From positions 1-13,742 of the forward strand of contig DLAF01000046.1 in assembly GCA_002492725.1 (NCBI GenBank): 13,742 bases of DNA. Direction: 5' to 3'. Under the pieces are notes generated by a model, which was given only the letters and a program-made list of their open reading frames with translations, was not told where the DNA came from and did no database searches. This DNA is from Lachnospiraceae bacterium UBA7054 (lineage in GTDB: Bacteria > Bacillota > Clostridia > Lachnospirales > Lachnospiraceae). Positions 1-6,353 of the stretch are shown one piece after another (the first letter of the stretch is position 1; every line of letters begins with the position of its first letter). The position numbers were made by a program, and so were the translations under genes.

Positions 1-42
1 CCAACTGCGCCATACCCACCATAATAAAATAAGATAACCAAA

Positions 43-116
<74 letters not shown>

Positions 117-187
117 GTGCGAAACAAGAGCTTTGCCCTGTCTCATGTTGTGTAATGGGCGCACTGCGGCGCACTCATTCAGCACAA

Positions 188-221
188 ATTATACTCTAGC
201 ATATGAAAGGGGTCTTGTCAA
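188..221 (-). promoter_or_regulatory. Possible promoter of tRNA-Arg, unusual spacing
   Basis: The minus strand has a perfect -35 TTGACA (216-221) and a perfect -10 TATAAT (188-193), but they are 22 bp apart, too far for one normal promoter. Either TTGACA works with the weaker TAGAGT (193-198, 17-bp spacer), or TATAAT works with a poor -35. Transcription would run into the tRNA-Arg after a leader of about 65 nt. Confidence 0.4.
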
Positions 222-319
222 TCAGAAAAAATCCGCTTTTTACAGATAATATCATGGAAACAATAAATTGCAACATATATCAAAATTTCTGTCCGATACT
301 GTGCTATGATATTTCTGAC

Positions 320-325
320 AGGAGG
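320..325 (+). promoter_or_regulatory. Ribosome binding site that decides a TTG start
   Basis: A perfect AGGAGG lies 7 nt before the TTG at 333. It is downstream of the ATG at 306, so it cannot serve that ATG. The ATG at 306 also overlaps a TATGAT -10-like hexamer (305-310). The TTG is therefore the likely start of the AraC-type gene. Confidence 0.8.
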
Positions 326-332
326 AAACGAT

Positions 333-1241
333 TTGTTTACGTGGAATGAGACCGTACAAAACATGATAAACTGGATAGAAGCGCATCTGACCGACAATCC
401 GTCTCTGATGGAAATGTCCGGACAAATCGGCTATTCGCCGTACTACTGTTCCAGTCACTTTCATGAAATCACAGGAATGACATTTAAGAGCTACGTTGCC
501 GGCAGACGGCTCGCCATGGCAGCTTTAGAGATTCGGGATACCGATGCCCGCATTCTTGATGTTGCCGTAAAATACGGATTTTCCTCACAGGAAGCCTTGA
601 CGAGGGCTTTTATGAATGCTTTCGGATGTACACCGGCTGCATATCGGAAAAATCCGGTTCCTATCGCTCTTTCCAACTTAAAAGTTGTCTTCCTTCCGGA
701 ACATTATCATTATAATAAAGGAGGTTCGACCATGAGTCAGACATTATCGACAGAAGCGCACGTCCGGGTAGAGCATATTCCCGCGCATAGCTATATCGGC
801 ATCTGGGATATCGACGCCGCCGATTATGGGAGTTTTTGGAACAGACACGATTGTGACAATATCTGCGGAATCATAGACAGCATGAGCCACGTCTCCCATC
901 CCATCGTCACCTGCCATACGGCCGGTTGGTTTTATGAAAACGGAAAAAAAGGATACTTTTACGGTTTTGGCGTACCGGAAGATTATCAGGGAGTGATTCC
1001 CGAGGGGTTTCAGCTCAGGAAACTGCCCGCAAGCGATTATCTTGTGTTCTTTCACCCGCCCTTTGATTTTCTCAAGGACAACGGAGAGGTGATGGGAAAG
1101 GTGGAAACACTGGCATGGAATTATGATCCCAAAGCAAACGGCTACGAATGGAACGAGGATACGTGTAACGATTACCAGCGCCATTATCCCGAAGTGATTG
1201 GCTACGAAGTGCTTCGTCCCGTGAGGAGGATCAAAAACTAA
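333..1241 (+). CDS. AraC-family transcriptional regulator with GyrI-like effector-binding domain
   Basis: A 302-residue two-domain regulator. Residues about 1-105 form the AraC-type double helix-turn-helix; helix 1 region reads SLMEMSGQIGYSPYYCSSHF and the second half has ILDVAVKYGFSSQEALTRAF followed by FGCTPAAYRK. Residues about 134-302 resemble the GyrI-like/AraC_E_bind small-molecule domain (start VEHIPAHSYIG, end YPEVIGYEVLRPV), which in relatives such as Rob or BmrR binds hydrophobic or cationic ligands. I chose the TTG at 333 because AGGAGG precedes it by 7 nt and because family members begin with a short helix just like FTWNETVQNMINWIEAHL. A longer reading from ATG 306 adds nine residues without an RBS. 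A second perfect RBS lies inside the gene, before an in-frame ATG at 732. The stop codon directly abuts the stop of the convergent neighbour. The target genes are unknown. Confidence 0.9.
   Translation: MFTWNETVQNMINWIEAHLTDNPSLMEMSGQIGYSPYYCSSHFHEITGMTFKSYVAGRRLAMAALEIRDTDARILDVAVKYGFSSQEALTRAFMNAFGCTPAAYRKNPVPIALSNLKVVFLPEHYHYNKGGSTMSQTLSTEAHVRVEHIPAHSYIGIWDIDAADYGSFWNRHDCDNICGIIDSMSHVSHPIVTCHTAGWFYENGKKGYFYGFGVPEDYQGVIPEGFQLRKLPASDYLVFFHPPFDFLKDNGEVMGKVETLAWNYDPKANGYEWNEDTCNDYQRHYPEVIGYEVLRPVRRIKN
717..734 (+). promoter_or_regulatory. Internal ribosome binding site and in-frame ATG inside the AraC-type gene
   Basis: AAAGGAGG (717-724) followed after 7 nt by ATG (732) sits exactly at the linker between the DNA-binding and the effector domain. 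The ATG is in frame, so translation from it would give a free GyrI-like domain of 169 residues beginning MSQTLSTEAHVRV. Whether it is used is inference. Confidence 0.5.
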
Positions 1242-2402
1242 TCACTGGAAAAACCGATCCAAACACTTGGGCAGCTCTTTGATACTGTCCACTGCGGCGT
1301 TCGGGGACACGGCTTTACCAAATCCGTACGCCGCATAAATAAAGGGAATCCCCGCATCTTCCGCCGCCTTTTCATCCCCTTGCGTATCTCCGACATACAC
1401 CGCAGATTTTATATGATTTCTCTCCATAAGAAGCCTGATATTTTTCCCTTTATCAAGTCCCGTCCTGCCCGACATCTCAATATCTTTAAAATAACGTTCC
1501 ATCTGATGGGCATGCAAAAAGGCCGGGACATAGCCGTCCTGACAATTGCTTACGATATACAGCCCATATTCCTCATGCAGGGAAGCAATCGTCTCCTTCA
1601 TTCCATCATATAAAACAGCCCCGTGTTTTTCTAAATAACGGACTTCTTCCTTTCCAATCTCATCCAGAATCATTTCCCGTACTTCACCCGTGCATTCGGG
1701 AAGCAAGATCTCCCCTATTTCCTTCATTGTCTTTCCCATGACGCTCTCCGCCATCTTCTGCGTCACCCTGACAGTAATATCCCCATGTCTTTCCAGAACG
1801 CGATTCCAGATATCGCACGCGCTGCCCGCCGCATTCCATAGTGTGCCATCCAGATCAAAAATCACTGCTTTTTCCACAACCATCCCCAGCTCAGAGCATT
1901 TTTCGCGGTTTATTATCTCATAAGCCAGCCTCGGATCGTTATCCACTGTAACATAAATCATGCCGCAGTACTGAAATCCCAATTTGGGCAACAGGCTTTG
2001 CATAACAAGGTTATCCCCGTGCGTATCGACACGAAGATGACCGCACTGCCTGCATGCCCATTCCAGGCAAAATTTTCCGATGCCTTTTACGGAACCGTCG
2101 CCTGCCAGCCGATGCACGACGCCGTAAGCACTATCATCAAGCCATTTCCCGTCTTCGATCGTACGATAGGTTGGCTCAATCTCCTTGCCGTAATCAAAGA
2201 AAAATGTCCCGATCACCCGCCCCTCATGGGTGCACACATATCCCTTCTTCTGTAAAATATCACTGTGTATCAGGTCTTCCGGCGGCCAGTTTGAAATTCC
2301 CCACTGTCTGGGATTTCCATGATCCGCCATGAAATTTCGCGCATAACGGTAGATCTCCATAATTCTTTCAAAATCTGCTTCCGTTGATTTTCTGATTTTC
2401 AT
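1242..2402 (-). CDS. GNAT N-acetyltransferase fused to HAD-family phosphatase
   Basis: A 386-residue fusion. Residues 1-165 are a GNAT acetyltransferase: start MKIRKSTEADFERIMEIY, acetyl-CoA loop region VKGIGKFCLEWA (105-116), and the C-terminal LRVDTHGDN...LLPKLGFQYCG segment. Residues 174-386 are a HAD hydrolase: motif I IFDLDGTLW with D183 and D185, motif II S285 in IVSNCQDG, motif III lysine at K318 or K320, and motif IV GDTQGDEKAAEDAG with D339 and D343. Each half is close to the usual length of a free-standing protein, and the HAD half begins at Met174 as a free protein would, but no RBS precedes that codon. Substrates of both domains are unknown; the phosphatase looks like the phosphoglycolate-phosphatase branch. 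The gene starts at ATG 2402, 14 nt after a possible leader ORF, and its own Shine-Dalgarno (AAGGG, 11 nt away) is weak. Confidence 0.9.
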   Translation of the reverse strand: MKIRKSTEADFERIMEIYRYARNFMADHGNPRQWGISNWPPEDLIHSDILQKKGYVCTHEGRVIGTFFFDYGKEIEPTYRTIEDGKWLDDSAYGVVHRLAGDGSVKGIGKFCLEWACRQCGHLRVDTHGDNLVMQSLLPKLGFQYCGMIYVTVDNDPRLAYEIINREKCSELGMVVEKAVIFDLDGTLWNAAGSACDIWNRVLERHGDITVRVTQKMAESVMGKTMKEIGEILLPECTGEVREMILDEIGKEEVRYLEKHGAVLYDGMKETIASLHEEYGLYIVSNCQDGYVPAFLHAHQMERYFKDIEMSGRTGLDKGKNIRLLMERNHIKSAVYVGDTQGDEKAAEDAGIPFIYAAYGFGKAVSPNAAVDSIKELPKCLDRFFQ

Positions 2403-2416
2403 CGTACTCTCATCCC

Positions 2417-2452
2417 TTACTTTTGTGTTCTCGGTTCCCCGACTTGATACAT
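2417..2452 (-). CDS. Possible 11-codon leader ORF upstream of the GNAT-HAD gene
   Basis: The minus strand has AAAGGAG (2460-2466), a 7-nt spacer, ATG (2450-2452) and a short reading frame MYQVGEPRTQK ending with TAA at 2417-2419. The stop is 14 nt before the ATG of the GNAT-HAD gene. The RBS is much better than that of the downstream gene, suggesting translational coupling or a leader peptide. A TATAAT -10-like hexamer lies upstream at 2518-2523, without a convincing -35. I do not recognise the peptide. Confidence 0.4.
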   Translation of the reverse strand: MYQVGEPRTQK

Positions 2453-2649
2453 TGTAAGGCTCCTTTGCTAAAAATTATTTCCGTTGTTTGCTCGAATTGT
2501 TTTCATTGATATGCTACATTATAAGTATAAAAAGGAACAACCTCCCACAAGGGGTTGACCATAGGAAAATGATAGAAAAACGCTACTGACTTATCATTAC
2601 TCATTACGATCAAGGTCAGCAATTTTTGCAGGACTTTAGCCACAAAAAA

Positions 2650-2720
2650 AGCAGGTGATGGGAATCGAACCCACGTATCCAGCTTGGAAGGCTGGTGTTC
2701 TACCATTGAACTACACCTGC
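2650..2720 (-). tRNA. tRNA-Gly (anticodon UCC)
   Basis: A complete minus-strand cloverleaf. The acceptor stem GCAGGTG (2714-2720) pairs with CACCTGC (2651-2657); the anticodon arm CCAGC-CTTCCAA-GCTGG carries TCC; the T-arm contains GGGTTCGATTCCC; the discriminator is U. No CCA is encoded. Seven T residues follow directly and probably help end the transcript. It is the second gene of a tRNA-Pro-tRNA-Gly unit. Confidence 0.95.
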
Positions 2721-2742
2721 ATAATCAACATCATTCAATTAT

Positions 2743-2758
2743 TCCGCGCTGTCGCGGA
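2743..2758. other. Small hairpin in the tRNA-Pro/tRNA-Gly spacer
   Basis: TCCGCG (2743-2748) and CGCGGA (2753-2758) form a 6-bp stem with loop CTGT. An outer AACATC/GATGTT match (2727-2732 with 2757-2762) offers an alternative pairing. It may separate the two tRNAs in the precursor for processing. Confidence 0.4.
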
Positions 2759-2774
2759 TGTTCTGCGTCGGGTA

Positions 2775-2868
2775 AAGTAAATCCCTTCGGAAGAAGTAAA
2801 TCCCTTCGGGTAAAGTAAATCCCTTCGGGATTAACTTTCAACTTTCGAGGATTGCTTCGCGTCCTCGG
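2775..2868. repeat. 19-bp tandem repeat (three copies) continuing into a double hairpin
   Basis: AAGTAAATCCCTTCGG occurs at 2775-2790, 2794-2809 and 2813-2828, an exact 19-bp period. The third copy runs on into GGGATTAACTT, giving a hairpin of arms AGTAAATCCC and GGGATTAACT around loop TTC (one A-A mismatch). A second hairpin follows, CGAGGATTGC-TTC-GCGTCCTCG (from 2846), whose 3' arm overlaps the 3' end of tRNA-Pro. The same two-hairpin element recurs at 11603-11651 after the cellobiose phosphorylase gene. It looks like a dispersed non-coding hairpin element, locally triplicated. Confidence 0.8.
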
Positions 2869-2939
2869 GGTGACAGGATTCGAACCTGCGACCTCCTGGT
2901 CCCAAACCAGGCGCTCTAGCCAAGCTGAGCCACACCCCG
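2865..2939 (-). tRNA. tRNA-Pro (anticodon UGG)
   Basis: A complete minus-strand cloverleaf. The acceptor stem CGGGGTG (2933-2939) pairs with CACCCCG (2866-2872); the anticodon arm CCTGG-TTTGGGA-CCAGG carries TGG; the T-arm contains AGGTTCGAATCCT; the discriminator is A at 2865. It is the promoter-proximal gene of the tRNA-Pro-tRNA-Gly unit. Its 3' end is overlapped by the arm of a hairpin repeat, so the mature 3' end and the hairpin compete for pairing in the precursor. Confidence 0.95.
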
Positions 2940-2975
2940 CAAGTAAACTGCCGCCGTTCCCACAACGCATCTAAC

Positions 2976-3004
2976 ATTATATAATACCGTCTTTTTTCTG
3001 TCAA
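2976..3004 (-). promoter_or_regulatory. Perfect consensus sigma-A promoter of the tRNA-Pro-tRNA-Gly unit
   Basis: On the minus strand TTGACA (2999-3004), a 17-bp spacer and TATAAT (2976-2981) match consensus in both hexamers. Expected start is near 2969, about 30 nt before tRNA-Pro. The -35 box begins only 8 nt after the stop codon of the yfcE-like gene and no terminator lies between them. Confidence 0.9.
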
Positions 3005-3012
3005 CCGCTTTT

Positions 3013-3498
3013 TTATTTATCTATGTAATTGATTGTATAATGCGCCTCCCCTGCCCGGTCAAGCTCCATAAGGATATAACTCGGCTTGCGGTTCTCCTGT
3101 CTGGGATAGCTGATGCTGCCGGGATTGATGAGGGTGACCGATGTGCCGATCTCCACGACCGGCCTGTGGGAGTGTCCGCACATCACGATATCCACTTCCC
3201 TGGCGATTGCCTCCTGCTTGATGGTCTCGGTATTCATGGCGATATTGTAATGATGCCCATGGGTCAGCCAAACCTTATACTGCCCGACCATAAACTCCTT
3301 CTCCCTGGGAAGTGCGGAAAAAAAGTCGTTGTTTCCCTGCACCATCTCCACTGGGCACCCCGCCTTTTCGCTGATACTATGTTCACTCCCCTCCACATCG
3401 CCGCAGTGAATCAGCATATCGTAAGGGCCTGTCTGCTCCAATACCTGAAACAGATTTTGGTTGTAGCGATGACTGTCGCTCACGATCAATATTCTCAT
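3013..3498 (-). CDS. yfcE: YfcE/MJ0936-type metallophosphoesterase
   Basis: A 161-residue cytosolic phosphodiesterase of the small calcineurin-like family, near the usual family length. The di-metal ligands are all visible: DSH (D8, H10), GDVEG (D34), GNND (N56, D58), HGHHYN (H80, H82) and GHSH (H109, H111). The family hydrolyses model phosphodiesters with Mn2+; the natural substrate is not established. It is the last gene of the operon, starting 9 nt after the rdgB stop. A purine-rich GAGGGG lies within the end of rdgB, rather far upstream. Members are often found beside rdgB in Firmicutes, as here. Confidence 0.92.
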   Translation of the reverse strand: MRILIVSDSHRYNQNLFQVLEQTGPYDMLIHCGDVEGSEHSISEKAGCPVEMVQGNNDFFSALPREKEFMVGQYKVWLTHGHHYNIAMNTETIKQEAIAREVDIVMCGHSHRPVVEIGTSVTLINPGSISYPRQENRKPSYILMELDRAGEAHYTINYIDK

Positions 3499-3507
3499 AC
3501 GTTTTTC

Positions 3508-4122
3508 TCAAAATCCCCTCTTTATCAATTCCTCTTTCATCAGCGCAAGCGCTCTGCTCCTGTGGCTGATCCGATTCTTCTCCTCATCGGTAAGTTCCGC
3601 CGCCGTGCGCCCGTATTCCGGCAGATAAAAAATGGGATCATAGCCAAAACCGTTATCGCCTGCAGGAGCATGCCCGATCCTGCCCTCGATGGTTCCCCTG
3701 GTTGTAACATGTGCTCCGTCAGGAAACACCGCCGAGATTGCGCAGACAAATCTGGCAGTTCGCTCCTCATCCGGCACGCCTTCCATTCTCTTCAGGATAT
3801 CCCTGCTCTTTACGGAAAAAGGCGTTTCCTCCCCCAGGTATCTCGCCGACCGAATCCCCGGCTCCCCGTTTAACCTGTCGATTTCCAACCCGGAATCATC
3901 CGCCAGCACCGCACAGTCATGAAATCTTCCCTCCGCCGCAAGCGCATCCGCCACGGCTTTCGCTTTGATCAAGGCATTTTCCGCAAAGCTTTCGCCATCC
4001 TCCTCGATGTCGAGACGTAAACCCGCCTCTTTCATGGAAAGGATATCCGCCTCCACATCCGCAAGGATTGCACGGATTTCCCGCATCTTTCCCTCATTTC
4101 CCGTCGCAAATATAATGATCAC
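3508..4122 (-). CDS. rdgB: XTP/dITP diphosphatase (RdgB/HAM1 family)
   Basis: A 204-residue house-cleaning enzyme that hydrolyses dITP, XTP and ITP to monophosphates plus pyrophosphate, keeping deaminated purines out of DNA and RNA. Family signatures are complete: nucleotide/phosphate-binding TGNEGK (7-12), ESFAENA (44-50), catalytic metal-binding DDSGLE (75-80), GDNGFGYDPIF (155-165) and the base-recognition SHRSRA (186-191). Length is typical. The start codon overlaps the stop of the upstream amidase-like gene by 4 nt (ATGA), a clear sign of translational coupling in the operon. Confidence 0.97.
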   Translation of the reverse strand: MIIIFATGNEGKMREIRAILADVEADILSMKEAGLRLDIEEDGESFAENALIKAKAVADALAAEGRFHDCAVLADDSGLEIDRLNGEPGIRSARYLGEETPFSVKSRDILKRMEGVPDEERTARFVCAISAVFPDGAHVTTRGTIEGRIGHAPAGDNGFGYDPIFYLPEYGRTAAELTDEEKNRISHRSRALALMKEELIKRGF

Positions 4123-5195
4123 TTTTTGTACTCCTCGTATGCTTTTATTACTGCATTATAGATTCCATCCGCGATCCGTTCAATATAATCCTCTCGCTGC
4201 AAAAGAATCGCTTCCTGGCTGTTTGTGAGATATCCCACCCGAATTGCCGCCGCCGGGACCGTCGCGCCGCCGATCACTTCGTCCGTCTCTGCCGCCTCAA
4301 CCAAACCGCCCGCCTTACCGCTGATGGCAGTGACTACCTCACGCTCCAAAAGGTCCGCCAGTTCCACATTACCGAAACCGGGAATAAAAAACTGACTGTT
4401 ATAGACTGTTGTCGTGCCGTAGAGCTTGCTGTTTTCGTTCCCGCTCACCTCAATGCGGATCAGCATATCAGCCTTGGTTGCTGCCGAGAGACCCACCCTG
4501 TCCGCCGCCGTAGGGTTGCTGTCGTCCATCCTGGTATAATACACCTTGATGTCACTCTCATCAAACCTGGCCTTCAGCGCCTTTGCAATGTTCAGTGTGA
4601 TATCCTTCGACACGACATTCTTCGCTGTCACACCCGTCTCCTCGCCGCCGTAGGCCGGATCCACCACCACGATCTTCTCATATGCTTCCTTGGGCGGCAC
4701 AAACTCCACATACAGGATATGATCCTCAAAGATACTGCGGTACTCATACACGCCATCCAGTGCAAAACGAAGATAAGTCCTTTCCTCTCCTGCCTCAAAG
4801 CGGCCGTCAACAACGCACCCGCTGTTTCCGTAAACGCTGTTTGCCGCATAAAAATTCCGAAAAAGCGCAGGCTGGGAAGAACTGATGCTCACCCACAATT
4901 CCTCATTCATATAATGATTTTCTAAAATGACCTCCTCCGCCTTCACACTCTCCGGCATGGGGACGCAAAAATAGTTGGAAGTTTGGCTATTTCGGTCAAT
5001 TCTAATCTCGTCGCTCTTTGCAGGAACGGCCGGTTTCTCCTGTTCCTGCACGGATGAAACAACTTCATCCTGCGCTACATCGGGCACTCCCACTGTCTTT
5101 GTGGCAGAATAATAAAGCATCACGCTCATGGCTGCCGCCACGAACAAAATGCAGTATACCAGTGTGCTTCTCAATAAACTTTGTGTCTGTGTCAT
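4119..5195 (-). CDS. Membrane-anchored amidase_3-like protein with an abolished active site
   Basis: 358 residues: a short cytoplasmic start, one hydrophobic segment (about 11-30) that should act as a membrane anchor, a charged linker (35-65), a beta-rich region (65-168) resembling AMIN-type domains, and a C-terminal amidase_3 fold (174-358). The fold is recognisable from VVVDPAYGGEETG, DITLNIAKAL, YYTRMDDSN, ADRV, and VPAAAIRVGYLTNSQE. In zinc amidases of this family (AmiC, CwlM type) the ligands are His of GHGG, Glu before KD, and His of SIHAN, with a catalytic Glu in VE-x-x-F. Here they are Y182, S196, E249 and R319. All four are substituted, so hydrolysis of N-acetylmuramoyl-L-alanine is not expected; a binding or regulatory role is more likely. 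It starts 3 nt after the methyltransferase stop. Confidence 0.85.
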   Translation of the reverse strand: MTQTQSLLRSTLVYCILFVAAAMSVMLYYSATKTVGVPDVAQDEVVSSVQEQEKPAVPAKSDEIRIDRNSQTSNYFCVPMPESVKAEEVILENHYMNEELWVSISSSQPALFRNFYAANSVYGNSGCVVDGRFEAGEERTYLRFALDGVYEYRSIFEDHILYVEFVPPKEAYEKIVVVDPAYGGEETGVTAKNVVSKDITLNIAKALKARFDESDIKVYYTRMDDSNPTAADRVGLSAATKADMLIRIEVSGNENSKLYGTTTVYNSQFFIPGFGNVELADLLEREVVTAISGKAGGLVEAAETDEVIGGATVPAAAIRVGYLTNSQEAILLQREDYIERIADGIYNAVIKAYEEYKK

Positions 5196-5198
5196 CTC

Positions 5199-6347
5199 TT
5201 ATTTTTTACTCCCGGTGGGCTTGGGACCCATATACTGATAAAAATACGTTTTCATCATGCCGTTGTACAGTTTCCTGTTTTTATCGGCCTTCCTGCCGAT
5301 GGCAGTCTCCGCCTGCTCATAGGCCGTGATCACGTACATGGACCAGGAGTCCAGCGCCAGATAGCGCTCTCCCAGTGTACGATACAGCGCCTGCAGATTT
5401 TCCTTCTCCTCAAGTCTCTCCCCATAGGGCGGATTCGTAAGGATGAAGCCGTATTTCTTTGCATGGCTTAACTGCGTAACGCTCCTTTGCTGAAAATGGA
5501 TCAATCCATCCACCCCTGCAAGACGGGCGTTTGCCCTGGCGATGGAGACCATCTCCTCGTCAATATCATAGCCCTGAATCTGCGTCTGTACCGTAAAGTC
5601 TTCCTGATCCGCCGCTTCTTCGCGAACCTTCTGCCAGAGGGAATGCGGCATGAAATTCGTCCACTCCTCAGCCAGAAAACTCCTGTTTTTGCCGGGCGCC
5701 ACATGGGCCGCCATCATAGCCGCCTCGATGGGGATCGTCCCGCTGCCGCAGAAAGGATCCACCAGAATCCTGTCCCCCCGCCAGGGCGTCAGCATCAAAA
5801 GCGCCGCCGCCAGATTCTCCGCAATAGGAGCCTTTGCCACAAGTTTCCGATAGCCCCGTTTATGTAAGGATTCCCCTGAAGTATCAAGGCCCACCGTCAC
5901 CTCGTCTTTTTTAATAAAAACACGGACGGGAAAGGAAGCGCCGCTTTCCGTAAACCAATCAATATGGTAAACGCTCTTCATGCGCTCAACCATGGCCTTT
6001 TTCATCACCGACTGAATATCGGAGGGGCTAAAAAGCTTACTCTTTACGCTGGCCGCTTTTGCCACCCAAAACTTTCCGTCCTTCGGGATATAGGTCTCCC
6101 ACGGCAGCGCCCGCGTTCCCTGAAAAAGCTCCTCAAAAGTCTCCGCATGAAAACTTCCTATCTTAATAAGGACTCTCTCCGCACTGCGCAAAAAGACATT
6201 GGCGCGGCCAAGCGCGCAAAGATCTCCGGCAAAGGTCACTCTGCCGTCCTCCACAGAGGTGATGGCAAGCCCCAGATCCGTAATTTCTCTTTTTAATACA
6301 GCCTCCAGTCCAAAATGACAGGGCACGATATACTCTAATTTTTCCAT
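5199..6347 (-). CDS. THUMP-domain class I SAM-dependent RNA methyltransferase (YpsC/RlmL type)
   Basis: 382 residues, as expected for the YpsC group related to the N-terminal half of RlmL, which makes N2-methylguanosine in 23S rRNA. The N-terminal ferredoxin-like start MEKLEYIVPCHFGLEAVLKRE and the THUMP region (about 45-155) precede LHKRGYR (161-167), SAM-binding DPFCGSGT (197-204), acidic GYDID (259-263) and the catalytic NPPYGERL (305-312) typical of N2-guanine or N6-adenine RNA methylation. The start agrees with homologue starts (MGLE motif spacing). It is the first gene of a four-gene operon. No Shine-Dalgarno lies before the ATG, and the promoter predicts transcription starting at the ATG itself. 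The exact rRNA target cannot be read from sequence. Confidence 0.93.
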   Translation of the reverse strand: MEKLEYIVPCHFGLEAVLKREITDLGLAITSVEDGRVTFAGDLCALGRANVFLRSAERVLIKIGSFHAETFEELFQGTRALPWETYIPKDGKFWVAKAASVKSKLFSPSDIQSVMKKAMVERMKSVYHIDWFTESGASFPVRVFIKKDEVTVGLDTSGESLHKRGYRKLVAKAPIAENLAAALLMLTPWRGDRILVDPFCGSGTIPIEAAMMAAHVAPGKNRSFLAEEWTNFMPHSLWQKVREEAADQEDFTVQTQIQGYDIDEEMVSIARANARLAGVDGLIHFQQRSVTQLSHAKKYGFILTNPPYGERLEEKENLQALYRTLGERYLALDSWSMYVITAYEQAETAIGRKADKNRKLYNGMMKTYFYQYMGPKPTGSKK

Positions 6348-6353
6348 AGCTAC

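Noticed and set aside
2503..2706. Minus-strand ORF of 67 codons over tRNA-Gly
   Set aside because: Its first residues are a translation of the tRNA-Gly gene; such tRNA-derived reading frames are well-known artefacts.
2775..2828. CRISPR-like array
   Set aside because: The 19-bp period is an uninterrupted tandem repeat with only 3 bp between repeated words; there are no unique spacers and no cas genes.
2731..2970. Minus-strand ORF of 79 codons over tRNA-Pro and the repeats
   Set aside because: The segment LERLVWDQEVAGSNPVTPR is the classic mistranslation of a tRNA-Pro gene; the remainder reads through repeats.
3040..3873. 277-codon plus-strand ORF opposite yfcE and rdgB
   Set aside because: It is antisense to two complete, motif-bearing genes, has no RBS and shows no domain; its length follows from the GC-rich codon pattern of the other strand.
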